37,188 bases of DNA, taken from contig JAQCLD010000036.1 of assembly GCA_027592785.1 (NCBI GenBank), forward strand, positions 1-37,188, given 5' to 3'. Under the pieces are notes generated by a model, which ran no database searches, was not told the DNA's origin, and saw only the letters and a list, made by a program, of their open reading frames with translations. This document shows, one piece after another, positions 24,532 to 32,545 of this stretch. The DNA comes from Acidobacteriota bacterium. GTDB taxonomy: Bacteria > Acidobacteriota > Terriglobia > Bryobacterales > UBA6623. How positions within the stretch are numbered: position 1 is the stretch's first letter; each line of letters begins with the position of its first letter. A program made the translations under genes and the position numbers.

Positions 24532-25734
24532 ATGACTGAGAGCTTCTACCGGGAGGGTCCTGGATCGCGTTGGACTCCCGATCCGACGCGAATGCGCCAG
24601 GCGGCTTTAGCTTTGCTGAGCGCTGGTTTTTACGTCGGACTGGCGGGTGCGCTGCTCCCGCTATTGGCTACTCATTTCACTGTCAGCGCGGCGGTTGCAT
24701 TGGAGTGGCAGGCAGCGCTGCTGGGCGGAACGGTCCTCGGCACCATAGTCGGGCGCTGGTTGGCTCGGTTGCCGAGCGGAATTCAGGCCGTCAATTCGGC
24801 CGGGGTCGTCGCCGCCGCTGCGGCGCTTGCCGCCCTCGCTATCTTCCCAGGGATCGAGCCGTTGAAGTTTGCCGCGGCATTGATCGGCCTAGGCGTCGGC
24901 CTTGCCTGCGTCGCCTCTTCCTACTCCCTGGACGGGGTATTGTCGGCGGGCCGCGCGGCGAGTGCACTCGACCTGGCCGCGGCTTGTTTTGGTTTTGGGG
25001 CCGTGTGCGGAGGGGTGTTGTTGATTATCCTGCGGCAATGGTGGCCGCTTAACCAATCGACAGGTGTGGCGGCAGCGCTGCTGCTGCTTACGGCGTTGGG
25101 CGTGCGGCTGCGAGGATCGCCGCCTGAAGCCGTCGCTTCGGCAGTGTTGACGCACCATTGGCACGATATGGTTCGACCGACACGCGTGCTGATCTCGTTC
25201 TGCTTAGCCTTGGAGGCTGCACTTTGGGGCGTGGCCGCGTTGTGGCTCGGATTCTATGCCAGCCGTGTGTTGGGGACGTCACCGGGATGGTCGATCGGCT
25301 TGCCGGTGCTCTATTGGGCCGGTTGGGTAATCGGAAGAACGTCGATGATTCGGGCTACGCACCTGGGCTTGCTGCGTACGTCCGCGGCAGTTGCTGGGTT
25401 TGGAGCATTGGCTTGCCTCTTCCTAGCGAACACCGAAGAGTTATCCGGTGCGGTGGCCGGCGCATTGCTCTTGGGGGCCGCAAGCGGATCCATGCAAGCT
25501 ATTGTTCAATCGCTGGCAGGCGGACCAGATGTCGCGCTGCGCATGGTGGGCCGGTTCTTCGCTAGTACGGTCATCGCTGCACTGTTTGGGGTGACGGCGA
25601 CGGGCCTGTTGCTGCAGGTGTTCGGCGTACGGTCGATCGTATGGGCGGTTGCCCTGGTAGGCGCGTTGTTGTGTGTCGGCTTGGTCGTCCTGGCGGTCGA
25701 GGCGCGGCTGTCCGGGAGTCCGGCTGAGGCTTGA
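24532..25734 (+). CDS. MFS-like integral membrane transporter
   Basis: The start ATG 24532 (MTESFYREGPGSRW) is chosen over the earlier GTG/TTG at 24490 because the residues ahead of it are not needed for the first helix. About 12 hydrophobic segments alternate with short loops, beginning at AALALLSAGFYVGLAGALLPLLATHF. The conserved small-residue runs (GGTVLGTIVGRWLARLPSG) resemble the loop 2-3 region of the major facilitator superfamily. A symmetric second half starts after the central hydrophilic loop near HHWHDMVRPTR. The length is 400 residues. The substrate is unknown, and a sugar-permease-like branch is a guess. It is followed after 55 bases by the PDZ protein gene. Confidence 0.75.
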   Translation: MTESFYREGPGSRWTPDPTRMRQAALALLSAGFYVGLAGALLPLLATHFTVSAAVALEWQAALLGGTVLGTIVGRWLARLPSGIQAVNSAGVVAAAAALAALAIFPGIEPLKFAAALIGLGVGLACVASSYSLDGVLSAGRAASALDLAAACFGFGAVCGGVLLIILRQWWPLNQSTGVAAALLLLTALGVRLRGSPPEAVASAVLTHHWHDMVRPTRVLISFCLALEAALWGVAALWLGFYASRVLGTSPGWSIGLPVLYWAGWVIGRTSMIRATHLGLLRTSAAVAGFGALACLFLANTEELSGAVAGALLLGAASGSMQAIVQSLAGGPDVALRMVGRFFASTVIAALFGVTATGLLLQVFGVRSIVWAVALVGALLCVGLVVLAVEARLSGSPAEA

Positions 25735-25789
25735 GTATGGAACAATGCTCGGAAGCTCCTGAGCGGGTTCGATCCGCCGCCGGTTCTAA

Positions 25790-27073
25790 ATGAAGCGTTC
25801 CTCCCGCGATCCTCGATACTTAGCGGTATTGGCTTTGGCTGCCGCGGCGATTCTGCTGGTGGGGAATCGCCTGCGGCCAGTCAGAAACGTCGAGGACGGT
25901 GCTGCACAGCCGGTTGCTGCAGAGAGCACTCTGTCACAACTTACGAGGCTCACGCAGCGACGTTCGATTGAGGATCGCGTCGAGTTTGTGCGGCAACTGG
26001 TAGCGAACCGGAATCCCTACATCTATCGACTGAGTTCGGCTGGTCAAAGCGCCGTCCTTTGGAATGCGGCGACGCTGATCACAGCGCGGCCGAATGGCTA
26101 CATGCCGTCCCCGGAATCCGCGACTGGACCGGGAACAACGCTGCTGGAGGCGTCAGTCACCACGGCCGGGCCGCAGTTGCCGCTGGCGATTTTGGCGACG
26201 AGTTTGGAACGCCCTCCGTTGCGGATTGAGCGCGTCGCTGCTGGGGGATTCCCTGACGGCTCGTGGATGCTGGCGTTATGGCGGTCGACGGACGGCTCGC
26301 TGGCTTGGTCTGAGGGTCAGTACTTGCAGAGCCGGCGCACGAATTGCGGCGATTTGATGCCGGCGCAAACCCTGGCTTCCACGATTGAGCTGAGCCCGAA
26401 GATGGCAGGTGCGGGCGTTTTTAGTTTGGACGGCGTGCTGATCGGGGTCGTCGGACGCTGTGATGGCGGCTTAGCGATCCTAGGCGTGCAGGCTATCGAA
26501 CTGTTGTCAGGGCGCACGAACGACTTGGATGACCGCCTGCTTGAGCGCTACGGGATGAGAGTCGGTATAGCAGACGACGACGAGCACGCGGCTTTACGTT
26601 TTCAACAGGGTCTGTTGGTTCGAGAGGTATGGAAGGGCTACCAGGCTTATGCGTCAGGGCTGCGGCCCGGCGACGTCATCCTCAGCGTTGACAGGGCAGG
26701 GCTGACCTCGCCTGACGATCTGCAGAGACTGGTATTGCCGGTCGCACAGGAAATCTTCGAATTACAGGTTGCGTCCCTAGGCCGGCGGAGGACCGTTTCC
26801 CTTCGCGCACGGCCCGAGGTAAAGCCGCACTTCGCTTCTGCAGGCGTTCTGCTAGCTGAGAAGGAGCCGGGGGTGTTGATTTCGAAGGTAGCGGGCGAGA
26901 GTTCATTCGCCGCCATGGGCGCTGAAGAAGGGGACAGACTGCTTTCGCTCGACGGCCGAGCTTTCGACGACCCTGGCGCCGCCGGCAGCTATCTGGAGCG
27001 GGCCAGGGGATCAGTTTGGGCGACTGTTTGCAGAGATGAACGAGTTTGGGGAGCCTTGATCTCGCATGAATGA
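25790..27073 (+). CDS. Membrane-anchored HtrA-like pseudoprotease with two PDZ domains
   Basis: This 427-residue protein has one N-terminal transmembrane helix (about 10-26). Residues about 85-240 follow the trypsin-like/S1C layout: a strand-rich region (SAVLWNAATLITARPNG) where DegP-type proteases carry the catalytic His, and (PKMAGAGVFSLDGVLIGVV) where they carry GNSGGP. Here the His position reads Arg and the Ser position reads as part of AGAG (206-209), so two members of the triad look replaced. Two PDZ domains follow (about 254-337, YASGLRPGDVILSV, and about 352-420, GAEEGDRLLSLDG). The fold assignment is moderate; the loss of catalysis is an inference. The ORF overlaps the downstream antiporter by 8 bases, so the two are likely co-produced. 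Start ATG 25790, no Shine-Dalgarno. Confidence 0.8.
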   Translation: MKRSSRDPRYLAVLALAAAAILLVGNRLRPVRNVEDGAAQPVAAESTLSQLTRLTQRRSIEDRVEFVRQLVANRNPYIYRLSSAGQSAVLWNAATLITARPNGYMPSPESATGPGTTLLEASVTTAGPQLPLAILATSLERPPLRIERVAAGGFPDGSWMLALWRSTDGSLAWSEGQYLQSRRTNCGDLMPAQTLASTIELSPKMAGAGVFSLDGVLIGVVGRCDGGLAILGVQAIELLSGRTNDLDDRLLERYGMRVGIADDDEHAALRFQQGLLVREVWKGYQAYASGLRPGDVILSVDRAGLTSPDDLQRLVLPVAQEIFELQVASLGRRRTVSLRARPEVKPHFASAGVLLAEKEPGVLISKVAGESSFAAMGAEEGDRLLSLDGRAFDDPGAAGSYLERARGSVWATVCRDERVWGALISHE

Positions 27074-28283
27074 GATTATTTCCCTGGGCGTGATCTTGCT
27101 GTTGGCGTTGTTAGCCGGCCATCTCGTTCAGATCCTGGGGTTGCCGGAGGTCACTGGCTACATTCTGGCCGGAGTGGTTCTAGGCCCATCAGTGCTGGGC
27201 TGGGTCAGCATCGAGAACTTGCAGGCGTTGGGCGTATTTAGCGAAGTGGCGCTTGGGCTGATCTTGTTTTCGATCGGGTCGGTTTTTGAGTACCGGCTGC
27301 TGGTTCGGTCCGGGACACGAATTTTGTGGTTGACGCTGGCCGAGTCTACGCTGGCGGGCGGGCTTGTTGCCGTCGGAATCCTTTTGCTGGGGCAGCCTTG
27401 GCAGATCGCGTTTTTGTTGGGCGCGATCGCCATCGCGACGGCGCCGGCATCTACTCTGATGGTCATCCGCGAGTGCGGCGGGCGCGGACCGCTGAGCGAC
27501 ACGTTGACGGGCATCATCGCGATGAACAACATCTGTTGCATCATCGCGTTTAGCCTGGCCGCGTCCGCGATTGATCTGTCGGCGAATTGGGCAGGGATCG
27601 GGAATCTTCTGCCGGCTCTTTTCCAAGCGATCTTTCCTCTTTTTTGGCAGCTGTTGGGCTCGGTGGCGCTGGGTTTCTTGGTGGGTCTGATGCTGGCTGC
27701 CTGGTCGACCCAGGTGGTCGAAACGGGAGAGATGCTGATCCTGCTGGCCGGTTCGATCCTTTTGTGTGTTGGCTTGGCGCGGTGGTTTGGCTTGTCGACG
27801 TTAGTGGCGAGTCTCGCGGTGGGCGCGACGATGGTCAATCTCTCTGAGCGCAGTAGGAAGCTATTCGACACGCTGGGCGGCACGGACCCGCCGTTCTACG
27901 CCATCTTTTTCGTCATCGTTGGAGCCGATCTGGATGTTTCGTCGATCAAGGATATCGGCTCGCTCGGGCTCGTCTACTTGGTTGGAAGATCCGTGGGCAA
28001 GTTCCTGGGGGCGCGGCTCGGCGCGAAGCTGCTCAATCTAGACGCGAATGTACAAAAGTACCTCGGCTATGCGCTGATGGCGCAGGCGGGGCTGGCGATT
28101 GGGCTAATGCTGTCCATTGAGCAGCGCTACCCGGACTACTATCCGGTAATGCATGCGGTGATCTTGTCTTCGGTGACGATTTGCGAGATGTTTGGGCCGG
28201 TGAGCGCGCGATTTGCCATCATCCGGGCGGGGGAGTCGAAGTCGAGGGTCGCCGACACAGGCTCGATCTGGGCGCTGGAATAG
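27066..28283 (+). CDS. KefB/CPA2-type cation:proton antiporter
   Basis: This 405-residue protein is a monovalent cation:proton antiporter of the CPA2 (Na+/H+ exchanger) superfamily. About 11-12 transmembrane helices are visible. The early motif LPEVTGYILAGVVLGP is diagnostic. The core helix with IAIATAPASTLMVIRECGGRGPLSDTLTG also matches the family. The cytosolic RCK/TrkA-N domain of KefB/KefC is absent, so gating must be external. The start (ATG 27066) lies inside the end of the PDZ pseudoprotease gene (stop 27071-27073). Its TAG stop abuts the stop of the minus-strand gene 28284-28574 with no gap. The ion transported cannot be deduced. Confidence 0.92.
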   Translation: MNEIISLGVILLLALLAGHLVQILGLPEVTGYILAGVVLGPSVLGWVSIENLQALGVFSEVALGLILFSIGSVFEYRLLVRSGTRILWLTLAESTLAGGLVAVGILLLGQPWQIAFLLGAIAIATAPASTLMVIRECGGRGPLSDTLTGIIAMNNICCIIAFSLAASAIDLSANWAGIGNLLPALFQAIFPLFWQLLGSVALGFLVGLMLAAWSTQVVETGEMLILLAGSILLCVGLARWFGLSTLVASLAVGATMVNLSERSRKLFDTLGGTDPPFYAIFFVIVGADLDVSSIKDIGSLGLVYLVGRSVGKFLGARLGAKLLNLDANVQKYLGYALMAQAGLAIGLMLSIEQRYPDYYPVMHAVILSSVTICEMFGPVSARFAIIRAGESKSRVADTGSIWALE

Positions 28284-28574
28284 TTAACTCTGGCGCGAGA
28301 TCTTGCGGGCGCGTAAGAACGACGACACGCCAAACCAGCCCAGCAGCAGGACCATGCCGCATAGCGCGAGCAACTGCCAGAGACTATCTGGCCGCTCGTC
28401 CAGCTGCCGGAAGGTGTGGATGAGACCCTGCGCGCCGAATATTAGGAAGACGGCTAGAGCCAGGAAAACCATGCCCATCACTTCGTTGAACAGTTGGCGG
28501 GCGAGCGCCCATAGCTTGGGGACGAAGTTTAGAACCTCACCCCAACCGGCCGATGCTGCTCGAAGAATCTTCAT
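28284..28574 (-). CDS. Small two-helix membrane protein
   Basis: The 96-residue product has two hydrophobic segments (about 35-54, MGMVFLALAVFLIFGAQGLI, and about 66-86, LWQLLALCGMVLLLGWFG) joined by a short hydrophilic loop (HTFRQLDERPDS). No family is recognised. AAGG directly precedes the ATG with no spacer, so the ribosome site is weak. Its 3' end touches the antiporter stop tail-to-tail. Its 5' end is divergent from the cobalamin adenosyltransferase gene with a 63-base gap in which no cobalamin riboswitch is recognised. Confidence 0.6.
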   Translation of the reverse strand: MKILRAASAGWGEVLNFVPKLWALARQLFNEVMGMVFLALAVFLIFGAQGLIHTFRQLDERPDSLWQLLALCGMVLLLGWFGVSSFLRARKISRQS

Positions 28575-28637
28575 CCTTGATGCATTCTAGAACGCGAAAG
28601 CGGGCGCGAGGCCCACAGCGACTAGTATAAGAAAGCC

Positions 28638-29261
28638 ATGTCTGAGTCGACCTACCAAGATCCCAAGTTCACCCTGAGCAAAATCTATACCCGAGGAGGC
28701 GATAAGGGCCAAACCAGCCTGGTTAATGGCCGCAGGGTCGCCAAAGACGATCCGAAGGTCGAGGCTTACGGTGCGGTGGATGAACTGATCGCCCGGGTCG
28801 GCGTAGCTCGCGTGACGACCAACGAGACGGGCTTGGGGGAGCTTGGGGAGTTCGCGGGGATACTCCTCCGCGTACAGCACGAGTTGTTCAATCTGGGTTC
28901 GCTATTAGCGACGGACCCGGGCAAGATCGGTCCCAAGCAGCCGAGAATAGCGGAGGCCGATGTCATCCAGCTGGAGAAGGAGATCGATGAGATGAACGCG
29001 GAATTGCCGCGGCTCAACTCATTCACGCTGCCCGGAGGCTGCCGGCTGGATGCCGAACTGCACCTGTGCCGCACCGGTTGCCGCGAGGCGGAGCGACGCG
29101 TCATTACGCTGAGTTCGCTGGAGGAGGTGGACCCTTTTGCCGTCACCTACTTGAACCGCCTGAGCGATGCCTTTTTCGTCTGGAGCCGATGGGCTTGTTG
29201 CCGTATCGGAGCGCAGGAAACGCTTTGGCAACCGAGTCTGGCGTCGTCAGGCAAGGTCTGA
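28638..29261 (+). CDS. PduO-type cob(I)alamin adenosyltransferase
   Basis: The enzyme transfers the adenosyl group of ATP to cob(I)alamin to make the B12 coenzyme. The family start is unmistakable: KIYTRGGDKGQTSL (about 15-28), then DELIARVG and VQHELFNLGSLLAT. The late block FTLPGGCRLDAELHLCRTGCREAERRV carries the conserved Arg and aspartate/glutamate pair. A C-terminal block (YLNRLSDAFFVWSRW) completes the PduO fold. The 207 residues are at the long end of the family. Extra cysteines (GGCRL, LCRTGC) appear where other members have Ser or Val. The next gene, purM, begins 51 bases downstream, with its own -10-like element between. Gene symbols cobO, mmaB or pduO are all in use for this family. 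Confidence 0.95.
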   Translation: MSESTYQDPKFTLSKIYTRGGDKGQTSLVNGRRVAKDDPKVEAYGAVDELIARVGVARVTTNETGLGELGEFAGILLRVQHELFNLGSLLATDPGKIGPKQPRIAEADVIQLEKEIDEMNAELPRLNSFTLPGGCRLDAELHLCRTGCREAERRVITLSSLEEVDPFAVTYLNRLSDAFFVWSRWACCRIGAQETLWQPSLASSGKV

Positions 29262-29292
29262 GCCTGGTAATGGGCGGGGCGTCTGGACCGCT

Positions 29293-29298
29293 TATAAT
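29293..29298 (+). promoter_or_regulatory. Consensus -10 element (TATAAT) upstream of purM
   Basis: TATAAT lies 15 bases before ATG 29313, which would give an almost leaderless transcript. No recognisable -35 sits 16-18 bases further upstream. purM also lacks a Shine-Dalgarno, in keeping with a leaderless start. Confidence 0.35.
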
Positions 29299-29312
29299 GG
29301 TCGATTCCGCTC

Positions 29313-30371
29313 ATGTCGCAGAACCGTCCCGCCACGTACAAGGATGCCGGCGTCAATATTGATGAGGCAGATCGCTCCACGGCCAAGATCAAACGCTTGG
29401 CGGGAGACACGTTTAACAGCCGCGTGCTGACCGGAATCGGTTCATTCGGAGCTGCCTACGCGCTGGGCGGCTTGGGGCTCAAGGACCCGGTACTCATTAG
29501 TTCCGCCGATGGAGTGGGGACGAAGCTCAACGTCGCCTTCGCGATGGGGGTCTACGACACGGTCGGACAGGATCTGGTCAACCACTGCATCAACGACATC
29601 GCCGTGCAGGGCGCGCGCCCGCTGTTCTTTTTGGACTATTTCGCGGTCGGTCGTTTGGAGGCCGAAATTGCGGAAGAAGTTGTTCGCGGATTATCGATCG
29701 CTTGCAAGCAGAACGGGGTTTCGCTGATTGGCGGCGAGACTGCTGAGATGCCCGGCATGTATCGCTCGGGCGAGTTCGACTTGGCAGGATTTATCGTTGG
29801 CGTTGCCGAGCGGAAAGAACTTACGCGGGCGAGCCGGGCAAACGTCGGCGACGTGCTCATCGGACTGCCGTCCACGGGGCTGCAGACGAATGGCTATTCA
29901 CTGGCCCGCAGGTTGATGTTTGAGACTGGCGGGTACGCGCCGGCGCAGATCGTCCCGGCACTAGGAATCTCGGCCGGCGAGGAGTTGCTCAAGATTCACT
30001 GCAGCTACCTGAAGCCGATTCGTTTGCTGCATGAGGCGGGACTGATGCGCGGCGCGGCACACATTACCGGGGGCGGTATTACGGACAATACGCCGCGCAT
30101 GTTGCCGGACGGTACAGTCGCGAAGATTCGGCTTGGCTCCTGGCCTGTGTTTCCGATTTTTGACCTGTTGGGCGGCCTGGGCCACGTGACGGAAGACGAG
30201 ATGCTGCGCACGTTTAACATGGGCGTGGGCATGATTATTGCGGTGTCGAAGTCCTCCAAGGCGAAGGCGCTGAAACTCCTGGCGGCCGAAGGACAGACCG
30301 CCTACGTGGTCGGTGAGGTCGTCAAAGCGCCCCGCGCTGGAGCGAAGGCGAAGGTTGTCTACGAGCGATGA
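29313..30371 (+). CDS. purM: Phosphoribosylformylglycinamidine cyclo-ligase
   Basis: PurM (AIR synthetase) closes FGAM to aminoimidazole ribotide with ATP in purine synthesis. The 352 residues are standard. Landmarks are TYKDAGVNIDEAD near the N-terminus, DGVGTKLNVAF (nucleotide), HCINDIAVQGARPLFFLDY, GGETAEMPGMYR, LPSTGLQTNGYSLAR, and HITGGGITDN. ATGA couples its end (TGA 30369-30371) to the purN start (ATG 30368). A TATAAT just upstream suggests transcription from its own promoter rather than from the adenosyltransferase gene. No purine riboswitch is recognised. Confidence 0.97.
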   Translation: MSQNRPATYKDAGVNIDEADRSTAKIKRLAGDTFNSRVLTGIGSFGAAYALGGLGLKDPVLISSADGVGTKLNVAFAMGVYDTVGQDLVNHCINDIAVQGARPLFFLDYFAVGRLEAEIAEEVVRGLSIACKQNGVSLIGGETAEMPGMYRSGEFDLAGFIVGVAERKELTRASRANVGDVLIGLPSTGLQTNGYSLARRLMFETGGYAPAQIVPALGISAGEELLKIHCSYLKPIRLLHEAGLMRGAAHITGGGITDNTPRMLPDGTVAKIRLGSWPVFPIFDLLGGLGHVTEDEMLRTFNMGVGMIIAVSKSSKAKALKLLAAEGQTAYVVGEVVKAPRAGAKAKVVYER

Positions 30372-30979
30372 ATAAGCTGGGGATCCTCCTTTCGGGGAGG
30401 GGATCGAACTTCGAGGCCATCGCCGCTGCTGTTCGGGAAGGCCGGGTCGAGGCGGAGATCGCGGTGGTGATCTCGAACAAGCCGGCGGCTCCCGGGCTGG
30501 CTCGCGCCAAGGAATTGGGTATTCCAGCCGAATCGATTCCCTCAAAAGGGACGCGGCGCGATGAGTACGACCGGCGAGTGGCTTCGCGGCTCAAGGAATA
30601 TGGCGTCGATCTGGTTTGTTTGGCAGGATTTATGCGGCTGCTGAGCGCTGGGTTTGTTGAGGAGTTTCCGGAGAGGATCGTCAATATTCATCCTTCGTTG
30701 CTGCCTGCTTTCCCTGGCCTGGATGCACAGGCTCAGGCGCTAGAGCACGGGGTGCGATATGCGGGCTGTACGGTACATTTCGTGGACGAGCAGCTAGATT
30801 CGGGGCCAATCATCGCCCAGGCGGTGGTGCCGGTTCTGGAGGGCGACGATGAGCATGCTTTGTCTGCCCGCATTTTGAAAGAAGAGCATCGAATTTACCC
30901 CGAAGCGATCCAGACGATCGTCTCGGGCGACTATAGAATCGTTGGCCGCCGCGTCTTCGGTGGTCGGGTTGCATCATGA
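30368..30979 (+). CDS. purN: Phosphoribosylglycinamide formyltransferase
   Basis: GAR transformylase transfers a formyl group from 10-formyl-tetrahydrofolate to GAR, two steps before PurM in the pathway. The 203 residues include the GAR-binding [11 protein letters not shown] (about 8-18), the catalytic [12 protein letters not shown], and the downstream [15 protein letters not shown] with the catalytic Asp. The start ATG 30368 overlaps the purM stop by 4 bases and the end overlaps the tyrS start by 4 bases (30976-30979). The gene is therefore translationally coupled on both sides. Confidence 0.97.
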   Translation: MNKLGILLSGRGSNFEAIAAAVREGRVEAEIAVVISNKPAAPGLARAKELGIPAESIPSKGTRRDEYDRRVASRLKEYGVDLVCLAGFMRLLSAGFVEEFPERIVNIHPSLLPAFPGLDAQAQALEHGVRYAGCTVHFVDEQLDSGPIIAQAVVPVLEGDDEHALSARILKEEHRIYPEAIQTIVSGDYRIVGRRVFGGRVAS

Positions 30980-32193
30980 CCATCGACGAGCAGCTAGCTT
31001 ACCTACGAAAGGGCTTTGCCGAGATCATCCCGGAAGATGAGTTCGTCAAACGGGTAACGGAGGCGTACAAGGCTGGCCGTCCGCTGCGCGTGAAAGCAGG
31101 GTTTGATCCGACGGCGCCGGACTTGCACTTGGGGCACACGGTGTTGCTGCGTAAGCTCAAGCACTTTCAGGATCTTGGGCACACGGTGATTTTTTTGATC
31201 GGCGATATGACGGCTTTGATCGGCGATCCGACCGGGCGCAATATCACGCGCCCGCCGATGACGCGCGAGGAGATCATCAAGAACTCGGAAACTTACCGCA
31301 GCCAGGTCTTCAAGATTCTTGACCAGCAGAAGACGGAAGTTCGCTTCAACAGCGAGTGGATGGACGCCATGGGCTACATGGAGATCATTAACCTCTGCGG
31401 TAAGTACACGGTCGCCCGCCTGCTGGAGCGAGCCGAGTTCGCCAATCGCTTCAAAGAAGGCATTCCGATCTCTGTCCATGAACTGCTCTATCCACTGGCG
31501 CAGGGTTACGATTCGGTGGCGCTGAAGTGTGACGTGGAGTTGGGCGGATCGGATCAGAAATTTAACCTGCTCGTTGGCCGGGAATTGCAGCGCGACTACG
31601 GGCAGACGCCTCAAATCGTCGCGACGACCCCGCTTCTCGAAGGCCTGGATGGCGTCGAGAAGATGTCGAAGTCGAAGAACAACTACATCGGCATCACCGA
31701 AGCGCCGGAAGTCATGTACCGCAAGGTGATGCAGATCTCTGATGAGATCATGTGGCGCTACTACGAGCTGTTGACCGATCTGAGTTTGGAGCAGATCGCT
31801 GAGAAGAAACGCCAGGTCGCGTCCAGCGCGGTTCATCCGATGGACTGCAAACACGAGTTGGCGCACACCATCGTCGCAGGGTTCCACTCAGAGGACGCTG
31901 CAGATCAGGGCGGAGCCACCTTCAAAAAGGTCGTGCAGCAGGGTCAAGTTCCCGAAGACATGCCGGAGTTTGATCTGCCGGATGAGACCCGCGACGGGTC
32001 CATCGTGAGAATCGACAAAGTGCTGCGGGCAGTCGGCTTGTGCAAGTCGGGCGGGGAAGCCAACCGCAAGCTCAAGGAAGGCGCGGTGGACGTCAACGGC
32101 GAGCGTTGCCAAGAGATGAGCTACGAGCTGCCTGCGGGCGCCAGGGAGCTTGTAATCCGCATGGGTAAAAAGTGGGCGCGGGTACGCCTCTAA
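30976..32193 (+). CDS. tyrS: Tyrosyl-tRNA synthetase
   Basis: TyrRS charges tRNA-Tyr with tyrosine. The 405-residue protein is the class-I form with HLGHT (51-55) and KMSKSK (229-234), and [19 protein letters not shown] for tyrosine and ATP. A C-terminal S4 domain (about 340-400, [21 protein letters not shown]) binds tRNA. The ATG 30976 overlaps the purN stop (ATGA), an unusual partnership of purine synthesis with a tRNA synthetase. No T-box or attenuator is possible directly upstream because the gene sits inside the operon. The stop (32191-32193) faces a minus-strand ferredoxin stop only 3 bases away. Confidence 0.97.
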   Translation: MTIDEQLAYLRKGFAEIIPEDEFVKRVTEAYKAGRPLRVKAGFDPTAPDLHLGHTVLLRKLKHFQDLGHTVIFLIGDMTALIGDPTGRNITRPPMTREEIIKNSETYRSQVFKILDQQKTEVRFNSEWMDAMGYMEIINLCGKYTVARLLERAEFANRFKEGIPISVHELLYPLAQGYDSVALKCDVELGGSDQKFNLLVGRELQRDYGQTPQIVATTPLLEGLDGVEKMSKSKNNYIGITEAPEVMYRKVMQISDEIMWRYYELLTDLSLEQIAEKKRQVASSAVHPMDCKHELAHTIVAGFHSEDAADQGGATFKKVVQQGQVPEDMPEFDLPDETRDGSIVRIDKVLRAVGLCKSGGEANRKLKEGAVDVNGERCQEMSYELPAGARELVIRMGKKWARVRL

Positions 32194-32196
32194 CGA

Positions 32197-32538
32197 TCAA
32201 AGCGTCAGCGGATTCCTGGCGAAGATGAACTCTTCCACTGGTTTGCCGCCGATGACGTGTTCCTGCAGGATGCGCTCGAGTACTTCTGGCGTGGCGTTGC
32301 GATACCAAGTCCCGTCCGGATAGACGACCGCCACGGGGCCTTGCTCGCAGATTCTGAGACATCCAACCTTCGAGCGGTAGAGACTGCCGTCGCCGACGGC
32401 CAGGCCGAGTTCAGCGATGCGCTTCTTGAGGTAGGCCCATGAAGCCACCGTCTCTTCGGGCTGGGCGCACTTGGGCTTTACCTCTTCCACGCAAAGGAAG
32501 ATGTGCCGGTCGTACTTTCCTTGTGTCGGCAGTTCCAC
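32197..32538 (-). CDS. Thioredoxin-like [2Fe-2S] ferredoxin
   Basis: The 113-residue protein belongs to the thioredoxin-like 2Fe-2S ferredoxin family (Azotobacter-type FdI-Shethna protein II-like). Four cysteines hold the cluster: C16 and C24 after RHIFLC, and C60 and C64 in VGCLRICEQGPVAVVYPDG. GTWYRN follows, as in the family. Its partner and electron donor are unknown. The start is GTG 32538, with AGG 6 bases upstream overlapping the stop (TAG 32546-32548) of the cyclase-family gene, only 7 bases away. The two are almost certainly cotranscribed. Confidence 0.92.
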   Translation of the reverse strand: MELPTQGKYDRHIFLCVEEVKPKCAQPEETVASWAYLKKRIAELGLAVGDGSLYRSKVGCLRICEQGPVAVVYPDGTWYRNATPEVLERILQEHVIGGKPVEEFIFARNPLTL

Positions 32539-32545
32539 GCGATGC

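Noticed and set aside
25763-25777. T-arm-like GCGGGTTCGATCCGC before the PDZ gene
   Set aside because: The stem pairs only four bases in the wrong register for a tRNA T-arm, and no acceptor, D or anticodon arm lies around it.
28575-28637. Cobalamin riboswitch before the PduO-type gene
   Set aside because: The 63-base gap is too short for the aptamer and shows no B12-box-like motif.
31003-31887. 294-codon minus-strand frame opposite tyrS
   Set aside because: tyrS carries HLGHT and KMSKSK in the sense frame; the antisense product matches nothing.
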